NCBI GenBank assembly: GCA_002440945.1
Contig: DJWG01000047.1
Span: 581-19,039 of the forward strand
From: Rhodobacteraceae bacterium UBA6236
GTDB lineage: Bacteria; Pseudomonadota; Alphaproteobacteria; Rhodobacterales; Rhodobacteraceae
Direction: 5' to 3'
DNA: 18,459 nucleotides
Position 1 is the stretch's first letter, and each line of letters starts with the position of its first letter. Both the position numbers and the translations under genes were made by a program. Positions 7,678-14,243 of this stretch are shown piece after piece. The notes under the pieces were generated by a model that made no database searches, was not told where the DNA came from, and saw only the letters and a program-made list of their open reading frames with translations.

Positions 7678-7706
7678 ACCATGGGGACTACCCGCGCGGC
7701 TGTCAA
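7678..7706 (-). promoter_or_regulatory. Promoter of the ykoF-thiXZY operon
   Basis: On the minus strand, TTGACA (7701-7706) is followed after 17 bases by CATGGT (7678-7683). Transcription would start near 7671, which is exactly where the riboswitch aptamer begins, so the two predictions support each other. Confidence 0.65.
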
Positions 7707-8103
7707 GCAGGTGAAGTTGGTCCTTGGCAGCTGTGGACGCAAATTGGCAAAAACGGCCGTGGGTCGATCCTTTCGGATCATGAACAGTCTTCATCCGCGG
7801 CCCGACAGAGCCTGCTTCAGCGGCCCCGAAGGGACCGCCGGTCGCCCGAAGGGATCCCGTCCTCCTGCATCCGTTCCACCACCCGTTCCGCCGCCGACTC
7901 GGTCATCGGGATTGCCGTGCGCACCCATGACAAAGCCGCCGGTTCGGGTATTTGCACCGGGAAAAATCCCAGCCAATTCGGGCATTGTTTCCTGGTTCAC
8001 AGAAAATGCAGTCCGCTGCATCTGCCCGGTCGCGCGAAGTCAAACTAACCGATATGGTTCGCGAAAATCATAACGGCTGCCCGTCGTTCAGGAGTTTCAA
8101 CCA
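7707..8103. other. Gap of about 400 bases between the thiamine operon promoter and the arylsulfotransferase-like gene
   Basis: No convincing gene. Points seen: a repeated CCCGAAGGGA (7826-7835 and 7845-7854); a minus-strand frame at 7817-7906 (29 codons) whose protein-like composition lacks a ribosome binding site; a perfect small dyad ATGCAG-TCCG-CTGCAT (8006-8021); and a CGCGAA/TTCGCG inverted repeat near 8032-8064 enclosing AACCGATATGGTT. The last two lie within 100 bases of the next start codon and could be operators of that gene. The gene's ribosome binding site AGGAG is at 8090-8094. Confidence 0.4.
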
Positions 8104-9360
8104 GTGAGCGCCAAGCGTATTTCTCTAGTTGCCGCCGTAATCTTGCTGGTTGCAATCGCCTATCTGACGGGGATGTGGACCACCTACAAGGCGTGGACCC
8201 CCTGGAAAACCATGGACGAGGCGCGATCGGCCTTCCGGTCCTGGCGCGCCACAGGGGTGGTGGGCCTGCCCGAAGACAGCTACGTCCGCCGTCGCGACGA
8301 ACAGGCGGACGCGATGTTCACCCTTCACGATCCTGCCCATGCCGCGCCGGGCTATTGGGTCATCAATCGCTATGACGGCCGAAGCGGAACCTATATCCTT
8401 GACCTCTACACGTCGGACGGGACGCTCGTCCACAGCCGGCCGATCGACTACAGCCGGGTCAAGCCCGGTGGCAGCCCGGCCGAATTTGCCCATGTCACCA
8501 CGATGCTGCCGGATGGTTCGGTGCTGGTCGTCTGGGACGATGCGCCTGGGCTGGCGCGGCTCGACGCCTGCGGCGATCCGGTCTGGGCCAAGACCGACCA
8601 GATCTATCACCACTCGATCGAAAAGGGCGTCGACGGGTACTGGACCTGGCAATCGGCGCTCTGGAATGGCGGCGAAGATCAGCGGATGATCCGCTTCGAT
8701 CCCGAGACGGGCAACATCCTGGAATCCATCGACCTGATCGACGGCGTGATTTCCAGGACCCCTGAAAGCCGGCTCGCCCTTGTCGTGCCGGAGGGGTTCA
8801 AGTTCGACAGGGCCACCAAGGCGGGCGGTCGCGCCGATATTCTCCATCCCAATGATCTGGAGGAACTGCTGCCCGGGATGGCGGCGGCCTTTCCACAGTT
8901 CGAGGCGGGCGACCTGCTGATCAGCAATCGCAACATCAATCAGGTCGCGGTGATCGGCCGCAAGACCGGCGCGGTGAAATGGACGGCCTACGGTCCCTGG
9001 TGGCACCAGCACGACGCCGATTTCCAGCCCGACGGCACCATCACGATCTTTTCCAACAACACCGATCGCTTCCGGTCGGCCATCGTCGAGGTCGATCCCA
9101 AAACCGGGCGCGCCCAGGACAGGTTCTTTGGCACCGGCCTGAGGTTCGACAGCTTCATCATGGGCAAGCACCAACGCCTGCCCAACGGCAATTGGCTGAT
9201 CGATTCCGCCATGCAGGGTCTGATTGTCGAGGTGTCGCCAGAGGGCAAGCTGGTCAGCGAGTTCAACAATATCCTGAATGACGGCTACAACACCATCACA
9301 CCCTATGCCGAATATCTGGCGCCGGATTATCTGAAAGCGGTTCCTGCCTGCGCAAAGTGA
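8104..9360 (+). CDS. Membrane-anchored arylsulfotransferase (ASST)-like beta-propeller protein
   Basis: A 418-residue protein with one N-terminal membrane helix (ISLVAAVILLVAIAYLTGMW, residues 6-25) and no clear cleavage site, so it is probably anchored with its body in the periplasm. The body has repeated blade-like strands. Family-typical pieces are HPNDLE, GDLLISNRNINQVAVIGRK, the GPWWHQHDADFQPDGTI segment with following FSNN, and GKHQRLPNGNWLI leading into VEVSPEGKLVSEF; these match the arylsulfotransferase-type propeller families. Classical AssT is a secreted enzyme moving sulfate between phenols. Whether this one keeps sulfotransferase activity is unclear, because no sulfate donor/acceptor genes or disulfide-forming partner lie nearby. 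It starts at GTG with AGGAG nine bases upstream and stands alone. Confidence 0.75.
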   Translation: MSAKRISLVAAVILLVAIAYLTGMWTTYKAWTPWKTMDEARSAFRSWRATGVVGLPEDSYVRRRDEQADAMFTLHDPAHAAPGYWVINRYDGRSGTYILDLYTSDGTLVHSRPIDYSRVKPGGSPAEFAHVTTMLPDGSVLVVWDDAPGLARLDACGDPVWAKTDQIYHHSIEKGVDGYWTWQSALWNGGEDQRMIRFDPETGNILESIDLIDGVISRTPESRLALVVPEGFKFDRATKAGGRADILHPNDLEELLPGMAAAFPQFEAGDLLISNRNINQVAVIGRKTGAVKWTAYGPWWHQHDADFQPDGTITIFSNNTDRFRSAIVEVDPKTGRAQDRFFGTGLRFDSFIMGKHQRLPNGNWLIDSAMQGLIVEVSPEGKLVSEFNNILNDGYNTITPYAEYLAPDYLKAVPACAK

Positions 9361-9361
9361 G

Positions 9362-9385
9362 GCGGCTTCGGCACGCAAAAGCCGC
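9362..9385 (+). terminator. Weak hairpin directly after the ASST-like gene
   Basis: GCGGCTT (9362-9368) pairs with AAGCCGC (9379-9385) around a ten-base loop, starting at the base after the stop codon's end plus one. No T-run follows, so it may be a poor terminator or an mRNA-stabilising 3' end. Confidence 0.35.
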
Positions 9386-9510
9386 AACCTGGGCGAAGCG
9401 GCAGCGCAACCCCCATGCGGCGCGCGGAACCAGCCCGTCGGTTTTTGATGCGTTGCAGCCTCCGGGCCGCATGCGTTCGCTTGTTCCGCCGATGAAACGC
9501 TTGGCAAAGA

Positions 9511-9543
9511 CGCATCAGCCCCCGGAAGCCGAGGGCTGATGCG
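9511..9543 (-). terminator. Terminator hairpin between two convergent genes
   Basis: CGCATCAGCCC (9511-9521) and GGGCTGATGCG (9533-9543) form a perfect 11-bp stem with an 11-base loop. On the minus strand the stem is followed by TCTTT, so it best serves the minus-strand gene ending 20 bases away. It would also block read-through from the plus-strand ASST-like gene. Confidence 0.65.
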
Positions 9544-9562
9544 CTGGAACGGGTCGCGGTCC

Positions 9563-10024
9563 TCAGTCCGCGGCTTCCGCGCTGCCAAGGCGCAGCGCCG
9601 CAGGGTAAAGCATGTGGATGTCGCTGGTTTCGTGCCAGATCATCCGTTCGGCCATCGTCGCCGCTTCGGAATGGCCCGCGGTTTCGGCGGCGCTGTAAAG
9701 TTCGACCAATGCGGTGACCAGCGCGATATCCCCGTCGAGAAGCGCCGGCATTTCCGCGTCAAGCGCCTTTGTCGCCGCGGTCTTGCCCGTCGCGGTGAGG
9801 CAGGGCAGGACCAGCCGTTCCTGCGCGCTGTTCTGGGCTGCCATCAGCGTCGCCGCCTGGCGCGCCGCGGCGCCAGTGTCGGATGGCAGGTTGGCCGCGC
9901 CTTCAAGCTGGGCCTGGAAATCCGCGTGGATCGTGCGGAATGCGCTTTCGTCGTAGGTCAGTGCCGCGGCCGGCGCGGCAAGAGCGGACGCGACAGCGAA
10001 GATGATGGTGAACTTCGATTGCAT
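9563..10024 (-). CDS. Secreted protein of unknown function, predicted helical
   Basis: A 153-residue protein that I do not recognise. It begins with a clear Sec signal peptide (SKFTIIFAVASALAAPAAA, cleavage near residue 21), so the mature form of about 130 residues is periplasmic. The rest is Ala-rich and looks all-helical. Two stretches echo each other, ERLVLPCL in the middle and HMLYPAAL near the end, and there is IHADF plus WHETSDIH. This scatter of His and Glu next to LP/YP resembles hemerythrin-like bundles, but the ligand pattern is incomplete and no function is claimed. The ribosome binding site AGGAGGAGG is strong. It follows the exchanger gene by 108 bases on the same strand and faces the ASST-like gene. 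Confidence 0.8.
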   Translation of the reverse strand: MQSKFTIIFAVASALAAPAAALTYDESAFRTIHADFQAQLEGAANLPSDTGAAARQAATLMAAQNSAQERLVLPCLTATGKTAATKALDAEMPALLDGDIALVTALVELYSAAETAGHSEAATMAERMIWHETSDIHMLYPAALRLGSAEAAD

Positions 10025-10132
10025 GACAGCCTCCTCCTGATCATGTAACCAGGGTAAGCCCGCTTGCTGACGGCATCCTGACGGATGGAAAATTTATTGA
10101 ATTGCGCCGCTGCGTCGGATTTAGGCCGCCGA

Positions 10133-11104
10133 TCAGCCGCGCATGACGATCAACGAGGTCAGGTAGCAAAGATAGGCCGCGACCATCAGCCCACCCTCGC
10201 GCCGCGATACGGTGCGTCCGGTCGCAAAGATCGGCAGGCTGACCAGCGTGACCAGGATCATCACCGGCAGGTCGATCCGCAAGAGTTCGCTTTCGACCTT
10301 GATGCCATCCGCGGGGATCAGCGCGGTCACGCCGAGGATGAAGACGATGTTGTAGATCCCGCTGCCGATCAGGTTGCCCACCGCGATGTCGCGCTGCTGG
10401 CGCAGGGTCGAGACGACGGTTGTCACCAGTTCGGGGCCCGAGGTGCCGATCGCCACCACGGTCAGGCCAATGAAGGCATCCGAGACGCCCAGTTGCCGGG
10501 CAAGAACGGTTGCGCCTTCGACCAGCCAGTCGGCGCCGGTCACGGTGACTGAAATCCCGACCACCAGGCCAACCAGCGACCCCACTATGGCGGCCCGGGC
10601 GTTTCGCGGCGGCGCCACGGCATATTCGCTGGCGAATTCCGCCTTCAGGTGCCGGCTTTCGCGCCGCGCGCCATAGATCAGGGCGGCGGTATACATCACC
10701 CCGCAACTGACCAGGATCACGCCATCCGCCCGCGACAGAACGCCATCCCAGGACATCGCCAGAAGCCCGATGGCGGCGGCAGAGGCAACGGGCAGGTCGA
10801 ACTGCAGCGACCGCGGTTCGGTGAAGAGCGGCATCAGAAGCGCGCTGAGCCCGAGGATGAAGAGGATGTTGACGATGTTCGTGCCGGCGATATTGCCCAT
10901 CGCCAGCGCCCCGTTTCCCCTCAGCGCCGCGTCGATCCCCACCGCAAGCTCGGGCGAGCTGGTCCCGATGGCCACGATGGTGAGGCCGATGAGGATCGGC
11001 GGAATACCCATGAGCCCCGCAAGCCGTGTGCCCGAACGCACCAGCAACTCGCCCCCCGCGATCAGCGCGACAAGGCCGACTGCGCACCAGAGGATCGCGA
11101 TCAT
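10133..11104 (-). CDS. Na+/Ca2+ exchanger (CaCA superfamily, YrbG-like)
   Basis: A 323-residue inner-membrane antiporter with about ten hydrophobic helices, expected to expel Ca2+ against Na+ or H+. The two inverted alpha-repeats that form the ion site are obvious: GLTIVAIGTSSPELAVGI then GNIAGTNIVNILFILG in the first half, and GLTVVAIGTSGPELVTTV then GNLIGSGIYNIVFILG in the second. Both Glu of the paired PEL motifs are present. The longer open frame to 11527 crosses the upstream gene and encodes Arg/Pro-rich nonsense, so the ATG at 11104 (MIAILWCAVG) is chosen; its ribosome binding site is weak (GGA about nine bases before). It lies 40 bases after the universal stress gene and probably shares its transcript. 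Confidence 0.92.
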   Translation of the reverse strand: MIAILWCAVGLVALIAGGELLVRSGTRLAGLMGIPPILIGLTIVAIGTSSPELAVGIDAALRGNGALAMGNIAGTNIVNILFILGLSALLMPLFTEPRSLQFDLPVASAAAIGLLAMSWDGVLSRADGVILVSCGVMYTAALIYGARRESRHLKAEFASEYAVAPPRNARAAIVGSLVGLVVGISVTVTGADWLVEGATVLARQLGVSDAFIGLTVVAIGTSGPELVTTVVSTLRQQRDIAVGNLIGSGIYNIVFILGVTALIPADGIKVESELLRIDLPVMILVTLVSLPIFATGRTVSRREGGLMVAAYLCYLTSLIVMRG

Positions 11105-11144
11105 GCGGCGGGGTCCGTGAGGATGGGCCGGGGCAGGGGACGGG

Positions 11145-12041
11145 TCACTTTCCGACCTCGGGGTCGGTCGGCACCGCCAGCACATCGACCGCGGCACTGT
11201 CGAGGATCTCTTCCGCGACACTCCCCAGCACCAGCCGCTTGATCCCCGACGCGCCCTTGGTGCCCACCACCAGAAGATCGGCGCCCCGGTCGGCCACGGC
11301 CTTGGCGATGGCCTGGGGCGCGTTGCCTTCGACAAGCACGGTCCGCGCCGCGGCTTCCAGTTCGACCTGCTGGAGGAAGGTCCGCAGGGCGCGCGTGGCT
11401 TCCGCCCGCGTATCGTCGATGTAGGTCCGCAAGCGGCCGTCATCCATTCCCGTATAGGACATCGAGAACCGCGCAACCGGATCGAAGGCATGGACCAGCG
11501 TGACCTTTGCGCCGTCCAGCACCCCAAGCGCCTGCACCTGCCTGACCGCCTGAAGCGAGGCTTCCGACATGTCGACCGCCAGCATCACATGCCGCCACGG
11601 CGCGACCGCTTCGCCATGCACCATCAGGGTGGGGCGCAGGCCGCGCCGGATGACCCGTTCGGCGGTGGTGCCGATGAACATGTCAAGAAGCCGGCGCTTG
11701 CGATGCGCGCCAAGGATGATCAGTTCGGCCTTCGCTTCCTCGGCGGCCGAGAGGATCTCTTCGAAGGGGTCACCGCTGCGCACCAGGATCTGGGGCGGGT
11801 CGATGTCGGTGGCATCGATGTCGCCCGTGGCCCCGGTCGCATCGGGGGCCGCCAGATCGCGCGCCAGGGCTTCGCGGGCAAGGCGTTCCTCTTCGGGGGC
11901 CGCCTCGGGCAGGCAGTCGGCATCCACGACATGCAACACCCGAAGCCGCGCCTGCCACGCCCTGCGCAGGATCAGCGCGCGCTGCAGCGCCGGCTTCGAG
12001 CGCAAGGAAAGATCAGAGGCAACAAGCAGGTTGCGCGGCAT
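11145..12041 (-). CDS. Tandem universal stress protein (two UspA domains)
   Basis: A cytoplasmic 298-residue protein of two fused UspA domains. Domain 1 (about 1-145) starts RNLLVASDLS and ends with ILGAHRKRRLLDMFIGTTAE; its ATP motif G-2x-G-9x-G(S/T) is broken, with Arg at the second Gly. Domain 2 (about 148-298) starts HVMLAVDMSE and contains GTKGASGIKRLVLGS, a perfect G-2x-G-9x-G-S ATP-binding motif, then DVLAVP. So one domain probably binds ATP and the other does not. The frame extends upstream to a TTG at 12074, but that lies in the predicted -10 element, so the ATG at 12041 is chosen although it has no clear ribosome binding site. Co-transcription with the exchanger suggests a link between stress and ion balance. 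Confidence 0.92.
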   Translation of the reverse strand: MPRNLLVASDLSLRSKPALQRALILRRAWQARLRVLHVVDADCLPEAAPEEERLAREALARDLAAPDATGATGDIDATDIDPPQILVRSGDPFEEILSAAEEAKAELIILGAHRKRRLLDMFIGTTAERVIRRGLRPTLMVHGEAVAPWRHVMLAVDMSEASLQAVRQVQALGVLDGAKVTLVHAFDPVARFSMSYTGMDDGRLRTYIDDTRAEATRALRTFLQQVELEAAARTVLVEGNAPQAIAKAVADRGADLLVVGTKGASGIKRLVLGSVAEEILDSAAVDVLAVPTDPEVGK

Positions 12042-12073
12042 CGGACTGTACTTTGAAAGATCGGTTGCGGCCA

Positions 12074-12102
12074 ATCCTGCCCACCCCCCGCCGCAATGTC
12101 AA
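12074..12102 (-). promoter_or_regulatory. Candidate promoter of the stress protein-exchanger unit
   Basis: On the minus strand, TTGACA (12097-12102), a 17-base G-rich spacer and CAGGAT (12074-12079). The start would be near 12067, leaving a short leader before the ATG at 12041 and excluding the TTG at 12074 as start codon. Confidence 0.5.
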
Positions 12103-12194
12103 ACCGGCGTCCCCGCCGACAGCCCCGTTTCGGCCCGTGCGCGGGCATAGCCGCAAGAAACATTTGTAACAGAGCCTCGTAATCAGAAAGATTC

Positions 12195-12228
12195 TTGACA
12201 GAACCCCGGGGGTGGCGAAGCCTATGAA
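12195..12228 (+). promoter_or_regulatory. Candidate promoter region of the TRAP operon
   Basis: A perfect -35 TTGACA (12195-12200) is followed by a near-palindromic ACCCCGGGGGT and by TATGAA at 12223-12228. The 22-base spacing is longer than normal, so either the true -10 is a poor match nearer the -35 or the promoter needs an activator. The rest of the 12103-12252 gap shows nothing else clear. Confidence 0.35.
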
Positions 12229-12252
12229 AAAACACAGGGAGTGACTCGAACC

Positions 12253-12339
12253 ATGTACGAAGCGGTCCACGCGCCGATGCGCGGGGCTGCGCCTTTGGTG
12301 CAGCCACAGACACGGCGAACCCAGGCAGGAGCGTGCTGA
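12253..12339 (+). CDS. Possible 28-codon leader ORF overlapping the TRAP small permease start
   Basis: An ATG at 12253 opens a frame of 28 codons (MYEAVHAPMRGAAPLVQPQT and eight more residues) that ends in TGA at 12337-12339, sharing its last A with the ATG of the TRAP gene (TGATG). AGGGAG lies 11 bases before the start, a rather long spacing. The peptide has no membrane segment and resembles nothing I know. It could be a translational leader that couples ribosomes onto the permease gene, or a chance frame in the 5' untranslated region. Confidence 0.3.
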   Translation: MYEAVHAPMRGAAPLVQPQTRRTQAGAC

Positions 12340-12845
12340 TGCATCCGCTTCTGGTTAGCTTTGTCCGTGCCGTCGAGACGGTGAACTACCGCATCGGCCG
12401 TATGTCCATGTATCTGCTGTTCGTGCTGTGTGGCGTCCTTTTGTGGTCGATCATCGCCAAGGCCATGGGGCGCCCGCCGCTTTGGACGCAGGAAATGGCG
12501 CAGTTCACCATGGTCGCCTATTTCGTCCTTGGCGGTGCCTATTCGCTGCAACTGGGCGCCAATGTGCGGATGGACCTGCTTTACAGCCGCTGGTCGCCGC
12601 GTCAGCGTGCGGCGGCTGACGTGATCACCGTCTTCGCGATGATCTTCTTTCTGGGCGTCATCCTTTACGGCGGCATCGAAAGCACCGTCTACGCACTGGA
12701 CATCAGCGAAAGGTCACGTTCGGTCTGGCGGCCCTACCTTGCGCCCATCAAGATCGTCATCTGCATCGGGGTCTTCCTGATGATCCTGCAAAGCGTCGCT
12801 TTCCTGATCCGCGACATTGCCTTCCTGCGCGGCGAGGAATTCTGA
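12339..12845 (+). CDS. TRAP transporter small permease (DctQ family)
   Basis: The small inner-membrane subunit of a tripartite, Na+-driven solute importer, 168 residues with four hydrophobic segments: SMYLLFVLCGVLLWSII, FTMVAYFVLGGAYSL, VFAMIFFLGVILYGG and VICIGVFLMILQSVAFL. The conserved W-TQEMAQF and the GANVRMDLLY motif after the second helix are typical of DctQ proteins. The frame also allows a GTG at 12333, but AGGAG at 12327-12331 sits seven bases from the ATG at 12339 and only one base from that GTG, so 12339 is used. The stop overlaps the next ATG (TGATG). Confidence 0.92.
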   Translation: MHPLLVSFVRAVETVNYRIGRMSMYLLFVLCGVLLWSIIAKAMGRPPLWTQEMAQFTMVAYFVLGGAYSLQLGANVRMDLLYSRWSPRQRAAADVITVFAMIFFLGVILYGGIESTVYALDISERSRSVWRPYLAPIKIVICIGVFLMILQSVAFLIRDIAFLRGEEF

Positions 12846-14188
12846 TGGATTACAATTATATCGCCATTGTCATGTTCAGCGGCATGGTGGTGCTGCTGCT
12901 GACCGGGCAACGGGTCTTCGCGGTGATCGGTTTCGTCGGCGCGCTGGCGGCCATCCTGCTGTGGGGCACCGGCGGATCGGCCATTCCCTTCACCAGCACG
13001 ATCAAGCTGATGAACTGGTATCCGATGCTGACCCTGCCGATGTTCGTCTGGATGGGCTATGTCATGTCGGAAACCCGCATGGCAGACGACCTTTACCGGA
13101 TGTTCCATATCTGGTTCGGGCCGATCCCCGGCGGTCTGGCCATCGGCACCGTCCTTCTGATGGTGCTGATTTCGGCGATGAACGGGCTGTCGGTCGCGGG
13201 GCTTGCCATCGGCGCGACCATCGCGCTGCCTGAAATGCTCAAGCGCGGCTATGACAAGGTGATGATCACCGGCGTCATCCAGGGCGGCGCGAGCCTGGGG
13301 ATTCTGGTGCCGCCTTCGGTGGTTCTGGTGCTTTACGCGATGATCGCGCGCCAGCCCGTCGGGCAGCTTTGGCTCGCAGGCGTGTTTCCGGGCCTGCTGA
13401 TGGCGGGGATCTTCATCCTTTATGTCGTCATCCGCTGCGGGGCCAACCCGGCGCTTGGCCCGGCACTGACCCGTCAGGAACGCGCGGCCATCACCTGGAG
13501 CGAGAAACTCCATCTGCTGAGCGCCGGGGCCATGCCGGTGATCATCTTCGCCGCCATGATGGGCCCCTTCATTTACGGCTACGCGAGCCTCGTGGAGGCC
13601 TCGGTCATCGGGGCGGCGATATCGACCCTTGTCGCGATCCTGCGGGGGCGGATGAACAAGCGTGTGTTCGAAACCTGCATGACCCAGACGCTGGGCGTGT
13701 CGTGCATGTTCATGTGGATCCTGCTGGCGGCGCTGGCGTTCGGCGCGGTCTTCGACGGGCTGGGTGCGGTCAAGGCGATCGAGAACCTGTTCCTGCGCGA
13801 CATGGGCCTGTCGCCCTGGACGATCCTCGTGCTGATGCAGGTGTCTTTCCTGATCATGGGGATGTTCCTTGACGACACGGCGATGCTGGTCATCGTCGCG
13901 CCGCTTTACATCCCGCTGGTGGCGAAGCTCGACCTTGGCATGGCGCCGGGCGATGCGCTGATCTGGTACGGGGTGCTTTACACCATCACCTGCCAGATCG
14001 CCTACATGACGCCACCCTTCGGCTACAACCTCTTCCTGATGCGCGCGATGGCGCCCGATCACGTCACGCTGTCGGACATCTACCGGTCGATCTTCCCGAT
14101 CGTCGGCCTGATGATCCTGACGCTGATCATCGTCATGGTTTTCCCTGAAATCGCGCTGTGGCTGCCGCATCAGGTCTACGGCAACTGA
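12845..14188 (+). CDS. TRAP transporter large permease (DctM family)
   Basis: The 447-residue transport channel of the TRAP system, with about 12 membrane segments and the usual DctM length. Signatures include VLLLTGQRVFAVIGFVGALAA near the start, LPMFVWMGYVMSETRMADDLY, GPIPGGLAIGTVLLMVLISA with NGLSVAGLAIGA, the IQGGASLGILVPPSVVLVLY motif around residue 140-160, and MFLDDTAMLVIVAPLYIP near residue 345. All belong to the IT (ion transporter) superfamily fold. One-base overlap with the small permease shows translational coupling. The transported solute is not set by this subunit. Confidence 0.95.
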   Translation: MDYNYIAIVMFSGMVVLLLTGQRVFAVIGFVGALAAILLWGTGGSAIPFTSTIKLMNWYPMLTLPMFVWMGYVMSETRMADDLYRMFHIWFGPIPGGLAIGTVLLMVLISAMNGLSVAGLAIGATIALPEMLKRGYDKVMITGVIQGGASLGILVPPSVVLVLYAMIARQPVGQLWLAGVFPGLLMAGIFILYVVIRCGANPALGPALTRQERAAITWSEKLHLLSAGAMPVIIFAAMMGPFIYGYASLVEASVIGAAISTLVAILRGRMNKRVFETCMTQTLGVSCMFMWILLAALAFGAVFDGLGAVKAIENLFLRDMGLSPWTILVLMQVSFLIMGMFLDDTAMLVIVAPLYIPLVAKLDLGMAPGDALIWYGVLYTITCQIAYMTPPFGYNLFLMRAMAPDHVTLSDIYRSIFPIVGLMILTLIIVMVFPEIALWLPHQVYGN

Positions 14189-14200
14189 CACTTTCCCCGA

Positions 14201-14220
14201 GGGGCGGACGGAACCGCCCC
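14201..14220 (+). repeat. Intercistronic hairpin between the TRAP permease and binding-protein genes
   Basis: GGGGCGG (14201-14207) and CCGCCCC (14214-14220) form a perfect 7-bp GC stem with a six-base loop, 13 bases after the large permease stop and 24 before the next ATG. There is no T-run, so it is more likely an RNA stability element that changes the ratio of binding protein to permease than a terminator. Confidence 0.5.
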
Positions 14221-14243
14221 CATCATCACCAACGGAGGTCAAG

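Noticed and set aside
7817..7906. A 29-codon minus-strand frame (MTESAAERVVERMQEDGIPS and nine more)
   Set aside because: The composition looks protein-like, but there is no ribosome binding site and no promoter that fits well. Conservation would be needed to call it.
8125..9588. A 487-codon minus-strand frame opposite the arylsulfotransferase-like gene
   Set aside because: Antisense shadow: no domain, Arg/Gly/Asp-rich, and it runs through a terminator hairpin. The plus-strand frame has a ribosome binding site, a membrane anchor and family motifs.
10133..11527. A longer form of the Na+/Ca2+ exchanger starting at 11527
   Set aside because: The extra 141 residues overlap the universal stress gene in another frame and are Arg/Pro/Ser-rich; the exchanger fold starts at MIAILW (11104).
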